DNA of 64,000 bases from Bythopirellula goksoeyrii (GTDB lineage Bacteria > Planctomycetota > Planctomycetia > Pirellulales > Lacipirellulaceae), in NCBI RefSeq assembly GCF_008065115.1, contig NZ_CP042913.1, positions 5,901,257-5,965,256 of the forward strand, read 5' to 3'. The position numbers were made by a program, and so were the translations under genes. The notes under the pieces are model-generated. The model was not told the DNA's origin and ran no database searches. It saw nothing but the letters and a program-made list of their open reading frames with translations. Each line of letters begins with the position of its first letter. The first letter of the stretch is position 1. Below are positions 53,982 to 62,784 of this stretch, in pieces.

Positions 53982-56900
53982 ATGAAGAAGGTGACGAAGA
54001 AATCGGTATGTCTGGCGGCGTTCTTATCTGCCGCTTTGCCGGCAAGCATGTCTGCTGGTGCGGATCTTGCAGAGAACGTAACGAATGAACTCGGCAGCGC
54101 CGAGTGGATCTGGTCCCCTGCGCATACTCGCAATGAAGTTCCCCAAGGGGACTGCTTCTTCCGCAAGTCTTTTGAGCTGGGCGATCCCGAGTTTGGTGAA
54201 GTGCAAATCACCGCCGACAATGGGTTTGAGTTATTCGTCAACGGTCAGTCTGTGGGAACAGGCGCCGACTGGCGAAAGCTACAGGTATTCGAAGTCACCA
54301 AGCTGTTGGTTCCTGGACGCAATAGTATTGCCATTCGCGTGAGCAATACGGACGAAGGTTCTGCCGGGCTCGTTGGTCGTGTGATCACCAAAGAAAAGGG
54401 TGGTACGTATGCAGACTTCCCTACCAATGCAAGCTGGCGGACGAGTGTGCGAAACTATACCGACTGGACGGCGACCACATTCAACGACAAGCAGTGGGTC
54501 AATGCGACCAGCTATGGCATCTTAGGAAACGCGCTACCTTGGGGTGACGAGATCGTAATCGCAGGAGTCGGAGCGCGTTTTAACATCGCCAAGGACTTCG
54601 TCATCGAACGACTCATGCGCGACGACGAGGTCGGCTCGCTGATTGCCATGGCGTTTGATTCGCAGGGAGATATACTCGCATCGCGCGAAGGGGGCAATCT
54701 GCTGCTGATCACCGACAGCGATGACAACGGCACGCCGGATTCAGTGGAGGTCTTCTGCGACAAGCTCAAGAATGTACAAGGCATCCTACCGCTGGGGACG
54801 CGAGTGTTTGCTATCGGCGATGGGCCTGAAGGTGTGGCCCTCTATCGACTGCGTGATGCGGATCGGGATGGGTCGGCGGAAGAAATTCAAGCACTGGTGC
54901 CGATTCGCGGTTCGCGAGGCGAACATGGAGCCCATGCCGTGCGACTGGGTCCCGACGGTTTGATCTATGTGGTGGTGGGCAATCACGCTCGGGTAGGCGC
55001 GAAGCCTGGGCCTCAAAGTCCTTTCCGTAGTGCGTACGAAGGAGATTTGATTCAACCTCGGTTTGAAGATCCTCGCGGGCATGCCGTGGGGATCCCTGCC
55101 CCTGGAGGTACGATATTTCGCACTGATGCAGACGGAACGTTTGTCGAACTCGTCGCCGGCGGGATGCGCAATTCGTATGACTTCGGCTTTAGCCCCCAAG
55201 GGGAATTGTTCACCTACGATGCGGACATGGAATGGGACATGGGTGCCCCGTGGTATCGGCCCACTCGTGTGAATCACGTCACGGCCGGGGCGGAGCTTGG
55301 CTGGCGGAGTGGTTGGGCGAAGTGGCCGAGCTATTATCTAGACAGCCTACCCCCTGCCCTGGAGTTGGGTGCAGGATCGCCCACAGGTGTCGAGTTCTAT
55401 GATCACAATGTGTTTCCTGAGCGCTATCATGGTGCCATGTTTGCTTGCGACTGGGCGAGCGGTCTGATCCACGCGATCAGATTCAAGCGGAACGGCTCAA
55501 CGTACAATGCTGCGAGCGAAGTCTTCCTTGCCGGACGTCCACTCAACGCAACAGACCTGGCCGTGGGACCGGATGGTGCACTCTATTTTTGCACGGGGGG
55601 TCGAGGCACCGATGGCGGTGTTTATCGAGTACGTTGGACCGGTGCAACACCGCTGGCCACGGATGACGCGATAGGTACGATCACTTCAGCGCTAAAGCAA
55701 CCTCAATTCGATGCCGATTGGGCCCGCGCGAAAATTGCCAAGACGAAAGCAGTCCTGGGAGACCACTGGAACGCCGCTCTACAGCAGGTGTCCCTCGATG
55801 CAAGTCGAAGGCTTGCTGACCGACAGCGAGCCGTGAATTTGATGGTCACCTTTGGACCGCGTCCCACGGACGAGCTACTCCTGCGTCTCTCGGGCGATCC
55901 GGTTGCAGAAATTCGGGCCCAAGCGGCTCGCCTGATGAATGCGGACTCGATTGCCTGCGCTGAACAACTCAATCGTTTGCTCGCTGACAGCGATCCATTG
56001 GTACGTCGTTTGGCCTGTGAATCACTTACCAAACAGGGAGGCAATGCTTCTGCCGAGAAACTGGTTGAGTTGTTGGGTGATGAGGACCGCTTCGTGGCGT
56101 TTGCCGCCCAGCGGGCTCTTCAGCAACAATCACAAGCTGAATGGGCGCAAGTGGTTGCCAATAGCGATGATTTAAACACCTTTTGCCGTGGAGCTGTTGC
56201 CCTGCTGGCCGAGAATCGTGAACCGGCAGTTGCCCAAGCGATCCTCGATCGCTGCCAAGCGAAACTGCAATTATCGAGTGCGAATTCTCCACAGTGGTTG
56301 GTGAATCTGCTGCGCGTTTCGCAATTGGCACTTACCTTGGGAGAACTCCCTGCGGAACAAGGCTCTGAACTGGGTGAGATTTTGCTAAGCAAATACCCTT
56401 CAGGTAATGTTGCCGTCGATCGCGAACTTGCCAGGTTGCTGGTGTACTTGCAGGTTCCCGGTGCGGCCGACAAGTTTGCGGAGCAACTTGCCAGTGAACT
56501 CCATCAGCGAGAGAAACTTCATATCGCCGCCTATGCGAGTCGTTTGGAAACCGGCTGGACGATTAACACCAAATTGGTGCTGATGAAATTCTTTGAGGAG
56601 ATTCGCGGTGAGGAAGGTGGCTACAGTGTGAGCGCCTATGTGGAAAACTTCTCTCGTGATTTCTTCACGAAGTTCTCCCTGGCCGAGCGACAACAAGTGC
56701 TTGCTGCTGGTGAGAAGTGGCCGACTTCGTCGCTCTCGGTTCTGGCGAAGCTGCCAGCCGAGCTACCTGCGGACTTATTGGCCGAGTTGCGTGCTCTTGA
56801 CGCTAAAGTTCAACCCCTGTGCGCCGAGAGCGATGCGTTCCGCCGGTTGCGCGTGGGGATCTTTGCCGTGTTGGGTCGCAGTACAGATCCGCAGAGTGCG

Positions 56901-57797
56901 GCTTATCTGCGGGAAGTTTACAGCACAACTCCTGAAGATCGTCCCACAGTGGCCATGAGTCTCACGCAACACCCGGAAGGGGAAAATTGGGCTTACTTGG
57001 TTGATGCGCTAAGAACTGTCGATGGCCGGGTGGCGCAGGAAATCTTGCGATCGCTCGGCACGGTGCCTCAACGTCCACAAGAGCCGGAGCCCTATCGGCA
57101 AGTCATCCTGCAGGGACTCCGACTTGGCGACGAAGGTGCTTCCCTAGCACTGGCCCTGCTGGATCATTGGGCAGGAAAAGAAGCGGCTGAGAGCTATCCC
57201 GATTGGAACGCGCAACTCGCTGGCTGGCAACAATGGTACGGCACGAACTTCCCTGCAGCACCCCCTGCTGAATTACCGGCTGACGCGGGGACGGACAAAT
57301 GGAGCTACGGCGAGTTGTTGAGCTATCTGGAAAGCGATGCGGCCCGGTCGGCAGACTCAACGCAAGGCCGCGCGGCATTCGAGGCTGCCCAGTGTGTGAA
57401 GTGCCATCGGTGCAATGCTGTGGGCGAGACGCTGGGGCCGGATCTGACCAACATTTCGCGTCGGTTCCATCGCAAGGAAATCTTAGAAGCGATTGTGTAC
57501 CCGTCGCACAACATATCTGACCAATATGCGAGCCGCATCGTGATGAGCAACGGCCGTACCCTTGCAGGCTTGGTCGTCCCGCGCGGTGCTGAGGGCGTGA
57601 CAATTCTCTTGACCGACGGCGAGAAAGTGGACATCGCCCAAAGCGACATCGACGAAATCCGCGAGAGCCCTACTTCCGCCATGCCCGGCGGGCTGCTGAA
57701 TCGACTGAGCCTGGAGCAAGTGGGACAGTTGTTCGCTTATCTGGAAGCAGCAGGGGAGACGAGTTTGGCGCGGCGGCCAGGCGCTGAGAGTCGCTAA
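53982..57797 (+). CDS. large exported PVC-type haem protein (Gal-binding, propeller, HEAT, CxxCH)
   Basis: 1271 residues with a signal peptide (KKSVCLAAFLSAALPASMSAGA). In order: a galactose-binding-like sandwich (about 35-155; FELFVNGQSVGTG); a six-bladed propeller of the 'putative membrane-bound dehydrogenase' type (about 195-545; EHGAHAVRLGPDGLIYV, NSYDFGFSPQGELF, LAVGPDGALYFCTGG); a HEAT-repeat region (about 570-1080); and a terminal cytochrome c domain with one CVKCH motif near residue 1138, KEILEAIVYPSHNIS and a C-terminal helix. This architecture is typical of PVC bacteria and suggests a periplasmic dehydrogenase or sugar oxidoreductase. The donor substrate is unknown. GAGAG lies upstream of the ATG. 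Confidence 0.87.
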   Translation: MKKVTKKSVCLAAFLSAALPASMSAGADLAENVTNELGSAEWIWSPAHTRNEVPQGDCFFRKSFELGDPEFGEVQITADNGFELFVNGQSVGTGADWRKLQVFEVTKLLVPGRNSIAIRVSNTDEGSAGLVGRVITKEKGGTYADFPTNASWRTSVRNYTDWTATTFNDKQWVNATSYGILGNALPWGDEIVIAGVGARFNIAKDFVIERLMRDDEVGSLIAMAFDSQGDILASREGGNLLLITDSDDNGTPDSVEVFCDKLKNVQGILPLGTRVFAIGDGPEGVALYRLRDADRDGSAEEIQALVPIRGSRGEHGAHAVRLGPDGLIYVVVGNHARVGAKPGPQSPFRSAYEGDLIQPRFEDPRGHAVGIPAPGGTIFRTDADGTFVELVAGGMRNSYDFGFSPQGELFTYDADMEWDMGAPWYRPTRVNHVTAGAELGWRSGWAKWPSYYLDSLPPALELGAGSPTGVEFYDHNVFPERYHGAMFACDWASGLIHAIRFKRNGSTYNAASEVFLAGRPLNATDLAVGPDGALYFCTGGRGTDGGVYRVRWTGATPLATDDAIGTITSALKQPQFDADWARAKIAKTKAVLGDHWNAALQQVSLDASRRLADRQRAVNLMVTFGPRPTDELLLRLSGDPVAEIRAQAARLMNADSIACAEQLNRLLADSDPLVRRLACESLTKQGGNASAEKLVELLGDEDRFVAFAAQRALQQQSQAEWAQVVANSDDLNTFCRGAVALLAENREPAVAQAILDRCQAKLQLSSANSPQWLVNLLRVSQLALTLGELPAEQGSELGEILLSKYPSGNVAVDRELARLLVYLQVPGAADKFAEQLASELHQREKLHIAAYASRLETGWTINTKLVLMKFFEEIRGEEGGYSVSAYVENFSRDFFTKFSLAERQQVLAAGEKWPTSSLSVLAKLPAELPADLLAELRALDAKVQPLCAESDAFRRLRVGIFAVLGRSTDPQSAAYLREVYSTTPEDRPTVAMSLTQHPEGENWAYLVDALRTVDGRVAQEILRSLGTVPQRPQEPEPYRQVILQGLRLGDEGASLALALLDHWAGKEAAESYPDWNAQLAGWQQWYGTNFPAAPPAELPADAGTDKWSYGELLSYLESDAARSADSTQGRAAFEAAQCVKCHRCNAVGETLGPDLTNISRRFHRKEILEAIVYPSHNISDQYASRIVMSNGRTLAGLVVPRGAEGVTILLTDGEKVDIAQSDIDEIRESPTSAMPGGLLNRLSLEQVGQLFAYLEAAGETSLARRPGAESR

Positions 57798-58213
57798 ACC
57801 ACCCGTCGGCTATTCGGAGTAAGTCAGGTTTACTCGTTCAGCAGTCGAAGAAGGTCATTCCCTACACTTATGGCGACTAGCTTCCCCAGAACACAGGTCT
57901 ATGGGCAAGGCAGCTGTCTGGTGATCCATCCGACGCTCAGGTGTGCTCAGCCGTAGCGAGTTTGTACATTGCAGTCTGAGCACTGGGATGCATCGCCCTG
58001 GGCCATAATTTCGTATTGTTTCTCAGGTCTTTTCCAATTGAAATTCTTATTTCGACTATGAAAGTGGCCGCAAATACCGGAGAAAATAGCACGTTGCGAA
58101 GTGAGCGGCACACTGGACGCTCCAATCTCTGAAGAATCTGATAAAGCATGGAACTTTCCCCGCCTCGAGCTGTATAACACTTCAGATACCGCAATTAGCA
58201 AGAAAAACTGAGA
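57798..58213. other. intergenic upstream of the sigma operon
   Basis: About 415 bases with no gene. Minus-strand frames at 57937-58372 have no family features. It presumably holds the promoter of the downstream sigma/signal-peptidase operon. No terminator was recognised. Confidence 0.45.
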
Positions 58214-58765
58214 TTGCAGCACGTGGAAATTGAAGATCGAGAGCTGGTGGAGCGAGTGCTTGCTGGACAAACGGAAAACTTTCGCGAGCTTGTCGACCGT
58301 CATCAGCAACCGATCTTTCGCTTCGCTAAAGGGTTTTTGGGGAATCGGGAGGACGCTCAGGATGTTACGCAAGAAGCTTTAGTTGCCGCGTTTTCCAATT
58401 TGTCCGGTTACGATTCTTCACGCGCTGCCTTCTCGACTTGGCTGTTCACCATTGTTCGTAACCGCTGCATCAATTTGCTCAAACAGAGTCGACCGATCGC
58501 ATTGAAAGAACTGGATTCGATCGCAGACGTCCCGTCGGCGGATCAAATAGCTAGCCGAGAGTTTTCACAACAACTCGATCGAGCGTTGGCAGCGTTGCCG
58601 GTGGAACAACGATCAGCTTTCGTTCTGGCCGAAATCGAAGAATTGCCTTATGCCGAGATTGCTCGGATAGAGCGAACATCTCTAGGAACCGTGAAATCCC
58701 GTATCCATCGAGCAAAACAACGACTTCAGTCCCTGCTGAAGTCCGCAATGAGGGAGTCGAAATGA
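58214..58765 (+). CDS. ECF-type RNA polymerase sigma factor
   Basis: 183 residues from a TTG at 58214; GTG 58223 is an equally likely start. Sigma2 with FRELVDRHQQPIFRF, DAQDVTQEALVAAF and RAAFSTWLFTIVRNRCINLL (about 20-85); sigma4 with LPVEQRSAFVLAEIEELPYAEIA and TSLGTVKSRIHRAKQRLQ (about 130-175). Complete and compact. The following small membrane gene overlaps by ATGA, and a signal peptidase gene follows it, so a sigma factor and a secretion enzyme share an operon. Confidence 0.93.
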   Translation: MQHVEIEDRELVERVLAGQTENFRELVDRHQQPIFRFAKGFLGNREDAQDVTQEALVAAFSNLSGYDSSRAAFSTWLFTIVRNRCINLLKQSRPIALKELDSIADVPSADQIASREFSQQLDRALAALPVEQRSAFVLAEIEELPYAEIARIERTSLGTVKSRIHRAKQRLQSLLKSAMRESK

Positions 58766-59028
58766 CAGATACACCCTATGAAGATGAACCATACGAACGG
58801 TGGCTTGTGGAATGTCGCGAGGTCACGCCACCTGCGACATTGGCGGTTCAAATCATGTGCCAAGTTGCGGAATTGGACCGCCAGCGCCAAGACATTTGGT
58901 GGTTGCGTTTGTTTCAGCGGATCGAATACTCGCGGGCTGCTCGTTGGGCCGTGTGCGGTGGAGCGTTAGCCGTTGGCGGATTGCCATTTGTCATTCTAGC
59001 ACACGTTGCCCAGTTTGTGACATTTTGA
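58762..59028 (+). CDS. small membrane protein following the ECF sigma gene
   Basis: 88 residues, overlapping the sigma gene by 4 bases. An acidic N-terminus (DTPYEDEPYERWLVEC) is followed by a membrane helix at about 62-85 (AVCGGALAVGGLPFVILAHVAQF). Its position is that of an anti-sigma factor, but there is no zinc finger motif; only two cysteines (C19 and C32) precede the helix. No family recognised. Regulation of the sigma factor by this membrane protein is an inference from gene order. Confidence 0.6.
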   Translation: MTDTPYEDEPYERWLVECREVTPPATLAVQIMCQVAELDRQRQDIWWLRLFQRIEYSRAARWAVCGGALAVGGLPFVILAHVAQFVTF

Positions 59029-59038
59029 GGAGATTAGT

Positions 59039-59977
59039 ATGGCCAGTGATATGACATCGCGACGTGTACCTTGGGTTGCATTGGCGCTCTCGTTCTTATC
59101 TCCGGGAGTGGGCCACATATACTGTGGACGGATTGCCAAGGGACTTCCGCTCTACTTTGCGTGGCTCCTCGTGCCACTCTGTGCAGTTTTAGCAGCGCTG
59201 GTGCCCCCCTCAGTAACAGTTCTCATGTTGCTATTGCTGCTGCCTGCTGTCGCTGTCCTTCTCGTGTACCTGTACGCAGCCATCGATGCGTGGCGACTCG
59301 CTTCTCAGATCGGTTCGGACTATTCTCTCCGTGATTACAATCACGCCGGAGTTTACTGGCTCCTCATTGTCGTCCAACTGATTTACTCGATCGGCCTGAT
59401 AGTTGGAATGCGCGGTTTCGTCTACGAGGCGTATTTGATTCCAGCGAGCAGCATGAGTCCTACCATCCTCAATGGGGATCGCATCCTCGCCAGAAAACTG
59501 TTGCCGGCAAATTACTTTCCCGAACGCGGCGATTTGATCGTGTTTCGCAATCCAACACCGTCGATCGCCGACGCATTCGTCAAACGGGTTGTTGCGGTAG
59601 CCGGTGACCACATCGAGATCCGTGGCGAGCGATTGCTCATCAATGGCAAGGAACTGGAAAGAGATCGTGTTCCTGATGAGATCCTAAAGTTTCTTGGCAA
59701 ACAACTAAGCGGGCGAGTCGAATTTGAAGTGAACTCTGGTCATCGTTATTTGGTTGCCTACGGTGACTATTCAGAAGGTGGACGCGCAGAGGGTGATTTT
59801 GATGCGACAATACCGGAACGCCATGTTTTTGTGCTAGGTGACAACCGCGATCGCTCAAACGACAGCCGACATTTTGGATCGATTCCAGTCGGAGATATCG
59901 TTGGCTACGTCGACTACATCTACTGGCCATCCGAATCCTGGTCACGTTTTGGTGTCCTAAACGACCGGTTGCCTTAG
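59039..59977 (+). CDS. lepB: signal peptidase I with an N-terminal multi-helix extension
   Basis: Cleaves signal peptides at the periplasmic face of the inner membrane. 312 residues. The first 125 carry three or four helices (WVALALSFLSPGVGHIYCG, LYFAWLLVPLCAVLA and so on), where a glycine-rich tail-like SPGVGHIY motif resembles TM2/DUF5683-type proteins. The peptidase core follows with the serine nucleophile S138 in SSMSPT, the general base K182 in VKRVVAVAGD, and box E GDNRDRSNDSR. The extension is unusual, as standard LepB has one or two helices. It lies 10 bases after the small membrane gene. Confidence 0.92.
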   Translation: MASDMTSRRVPWVALALSFLSPGVGHIYCGRIAKGLPLYFAWLLVPLCAVLAALVPPSVTVLMLLLLLPAVAVLLVYLYAAIDAWRLASQIGSDYSLRDYNHAGVYWLLIVVQLIYSIGLIVGMRGFVYEAYLIPASSMSPTILNGDRILARKLLPANYFPERGDLIVFRNPTPSIADAFVKRVVAVAGDHIEIRGERLLINGKELERDRVPDEILKFLGKQLSGRVEFEVNSGHRYLVAYGDYSEGGRAEGDFDATIPERHVFVLGDNRDRSNDSRHFGSIPVGDIVGYVDYIYWPSESWSRFGVLNDRLP

Positions 59978-60777
59978 TTTGCCACAACTACTTTATCGAT
60001 CGCACTGCGGAGCAGAAAGTGGATTTCGCCATCTGCTACGTAGAGATTGTCCAGTCGAAGAACCCCTTCGTCAGGTATTACGTTTATCGTGAGCTTTGGT
60101 CGCTCGCCGTCGATATTCAGCTTGATGCCATGTGGTAGAACTGGATTGGTCCGCATGTACTGTTTCAGAACTGTCATGATGGGTAAGGGTAGCCTGCCGA
60201 CGCGGGCGGCGTGCAAGTCGAAAGTCAGGTCGGTCGGGTTCGTCTTTTCAAACTCAAAGTCACAAGACAACACGACTTCGGCCACAGGCGTAGCCAAGGT
60301 GAACGCGAATCGGATCATATCCGCTTGCAGCGAAACATGTGGTCGCCGCAATTCTCCACTATCCTTGCCCACCTCCTTACTCAGCAGTGCGTTGATATGC
60401 CGTTCAGTCAACGAAACCGCAAACGTATCCTGTGTCACACCCGGCGAGCTAAGCATTCTCTTTAAAGCAGCAGGTACACTGCGCTGCGCATGCTGTTGAT
60501 CTTCTGCCAACTCGGCAAACGCATTTTCGGGTAAAGCTTGCAACTTCTGAAAGTCCGATGCGTTCAGTTTAAGGAATATCTCCATTGAACTGACAATCTG
60601 CTCCATTTCTTTCAGCGCGGCTTCGTTATCGGCCCCATCCACGGGCTTGGCGATGGCCGATGCGTAGAAACTGGGTGCCGAGCAAGCTAGCACACAACAA
60701 ACGGCCACCGTCCCAAATACGAACATCGCTACTAGTACACAAAACAGAATGCAGCGTTTGAGGAGCTTGAATATCAT
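59974..60777 (-). CDS. exported hypothetical protein, YpmS/DUF2140-like
   Basis: 267 residues with an N-terminal membrane helix or signal anchor (about 9-31). The rest is periplasmic, mostly beta-strands: AVSLTERHINALLS near 120 and VGRLPLPIMTVL near 192 resemble the DUF2140 (YpmS) pattern. No catalytic motif. Its stop overlaps the signal peptidase stop by 4 bases in convergent orientation. The assignment is a resemblance only; function unknown. Confidence 0.65.
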   Translation of the reverse strand: MIFKLLKRCILFCVLVAMFVFGTVAVCCVLACSAPSFYASAIAKPVDGADNEAALKEMEQIVSSMEIFLKLNASDFQKLQALPENAFAELAEDQQHAQRSVPAALKRMLSSPGVTQDTFAVSLTERHINALLSKEVGKDSGELRRPHVSLQADMIRFAFTLATPVAEVVLSCDFEFEKTNPTDLTFDLHAARVGRLPLPIMTVLKQYMRTNPVLPHGIKLNIDGERPKLTINVIPDEGVLRLDNLYVADGEIHFLLRSAIDKVVVAN

Positions 60778-60902
60778 GAGATCAGGGCAATATTGTGCGT
60801 TTGAGGGAACAAGCGAGAAAGGCTCCAGCCCCTTTGACGACAGCGGACCCCTCGCCTGTGTAGCGGGCAGTATGTTTTGGAATCGCTTCGCCCTGCGGCG
60901 GC

Positions 60903-61358
60903 TTACTCGGTTGAATACGTGAAATCGGCGAGCAAGATATCCTCGGCTTGGACGCCTTTCAGGACGCGGTTGATTCGGTAGAGAATCTGTTTGCGCAAGC
61001 GAAGTAATTCAGGGTCGAGATAGTCTCCTAGCTCTGCCACACGAATTGCGACGATGACCTGCTCTCGGAGGCGATGTTGCCAGTGTTGGAGGGCGGAGAC
61101 GATCGCGGGGTCGGTCCCTGGGGCAAACGTCAGGTGCATGCCGAAGGTCACTTTGGAGGTTTGGTTGCGAGTCGGCTCCAGATTCTTGACCTCCAAGAGA
61201 CCCAGGTCCAGCTTGGGGATGACCGTTACCTCAGGGGCTGGTGAAGCATCGGTATTCTGCTCCTGAGGTGGTGCGTCTTCGGCCACTGCGAATGGGCACA
61301 GCAGTAATAATACGAGTCCTGTTGTGATGGCAATCAAACGATATCGATTCTGTGGCAT
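60903..61358 (-). CDS. FliL-like exported protein 1
   Basis: 151 residues from ATG 61358, which gives a signal peptide (LIAITTGLVLLLLCPFAVA); the frame upstream to 61463 is not needed. The C-terminal 80 residues have the FliL layout: an amphipathic helix (VSALQHWQHRLREQVIVAI), LGDYLDPELLRLRKQILYRIN and a closing strand ILLADFTYSTE. It follows the next minus gene with a one-base TAATG junction, so the two are co-translated. No flagellar genes are near. The role of such exported FliL-like proteins is unknown. Confidence 0.7.
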   Translation of the reverse strand: MPQNRYRLIAITTGLVLLLLCPFAVAEDAPPQEQNTDASPAPEVTVIPKLDLGLLEVKNLEPTRNQTSKVTFGMHLTFAPGTDPAIVSALQHWQHRLREQVIVAIRVAELGDYLDPELLRLRKQILYRINRVLKGVQAEDILLADFTYSTE

Positions 61359-61864
61359 TAGATCGGTTCCCAACTGAAGTCGACAAAGGTGAGTTGACGC
61401 ACTCGTTCGTCCCCCAGGATGGGGCGCACCGCGTCGATCATGCGTGACTTGAGCGTTGCCCAACGACTGTCTTCCAACTCCTCTCGCGTCGCCTTGCGGC
61501 AGACGGTGATGATAGTATCGTCGAGCATCCCTCGGTGGCGCTCGGCTGCCGCCAAAACGGTCTTAGCGTCCGCCGGATCGACGATAGCGACGAGTTGGAA
61601 TCGCAAGTGGACCCAGAGTGTATTCGCCTCTTCGCGAGAATTGCCTTTCAATGGCAACGCACTGGCAATTCCATAGGTACCGACGGGAACTTCCCTCACC
61701 TGCTCGAGGGTCCGCTCGACTTCAAGTTCGTCGAGGTAAACATCAAGCTGCGATTTTTCTTCGCCGCCGCAACCTACCAAGAGTACACAGGCAAACACCA
61801 TGACGGCAGTCACGATGCACTTCCCGCAGAAACAGGTGCCGATTAAGAGAAATTTGTTAGTCAT
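61358..61864 (-). CDS. FliL-like lipoprotein 2
   Basis: 168 residues from ATG 61864. The signal ends in the lipobox LLVGC near residue 32, so it is probably lipid-anchored. The mature part repeats the layout of its neighbours: RHRGMLDDTIITVCRKATREEL, then LKSRMIDAVRPILGD and a closing strand LTFVDFSWEPI. Together with the gene on either side it forms a small paralogous family sharing the final strand pattern. It is divergent from the third member at 62049. Confidence 0.7.
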   Translation of the reverse strand: MTNKFLLIGTCFCGKCIVTAVMVFACVLLVGCGGEEKSQLDVYLDELEVERTLEQVREVPVGTYGIASALPLKGNSREEANTLWVHLRFQLVAIVDPADAKTVLAAAERHRGMLDDTIITVCRKATREELEDSRWATLKSRMIDAVRPILGDERVRQLTFVDFSWEPI

Positions 61865-62048
61865 GGTATTGAGTGGTTTTGTTGTTGATTCTCTTCCCAA
61901 GCATAGGACACGCGCACTGTGGTTTGTGACCTATAGTTCTGCAGAGCAATTACGTATTCAGATTCTGCTGGGAACGATTCTGACGGTTGGATCGTTGATG
62001 ACTCTCGTTCTGATTCTTTAGCCGCAAAGAAGCGAACTGCAAAACTCC

Positions 62049-62495
62049 ATGTCTCTATTTTTGTCATCTCGACTGGTGGCGCTCATTGCCCTCGCAATGT
62101 GCGTTACGCTGCCTGGCTGTTACGATGCCAAAGCGCTGATTGACGCTCGGCGGGAAGTCGCCATTCGTGCGAAGTTGGTCGAGGTCGACTTGGGTGCCTA
62201 TCGAGTCACTTTGCCGAAGCCCTTTACGGAGCTAGAACGAGCCGAGGTGAATTTCCATGCTTTTGGCCAGATTGCTCATCGAGATCTGCAGAAAGCCAAG
62301 AAAACGTTGGATGAGGTTGCTCCGGACCTGCGACACCGGCTCTTGCTCGCCGTAAGGCAGATGAGAATGTCCGAGATCGCCGACCCTTCACTGGATTTAC
62401 TTCGTACGAGTATTGCCGAAGCTGTCAACGAAATGGTCGAGGGGGACCCCGTCAAGTCGGTGGGATTCTATAGCTTTACCTTCTCGAACTACTGA
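62049..62495 (+). CDS. FliL-like lipoprotein 3
   Basis: 148 residues with a lipobox TLPGC near residue 25. The C-terminal half matches the two minus-strand neighbours: PDLRHRLLLAVRQMRMSEI, then LLRTSIAEAVNEMVEGD and VGFYSFTFSNY as closing strand. A 184-base divergent gap separates it from the second member and may carry a shared promoter region. The same-family reading rests on the pattern of helix, helix and final aromatic strand, not on close identity. Confidence 0.65.
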   Translation: MSLFLSSRLVALIALAMCVTLPGCYDAKALIDARREVAIRAKLVEVDLGAYRVTLPKPFTELERAEVNFHAFGQIAHRDLQKAKKTLDEVAPDLRHRLLLAVRQMRMSEIADPSLDLLRTSIAEAVNEMVEGDPVKSVGFYSFTFSNY

Positions 62496-62784
62496 ACGAT
62501 TGTCTTTCGGCTTGTTTCTTGCCCAATTCTGCCCATTTTCATCTAGAGGGAAGAAATCCTCGGCTGCTGGATTGCGAACCAGCAAGATCCGACTGCTTTT
62601 TTTCTGGACCGACTTTATATTCAGCGTCGTTGGGCATAGAATCAGAAGAGTATCTCATTAGCCTTTTCGCCTCCCGGTGAAATCAATGGATCTGCTCCTT
62701 CTGACTTATATACGCTAGGCACCATGCGCCAGCTTGCGTAGCAATCGTTTTACCTTCAACCTGCAAATAGAGAGACCCTCCCCC

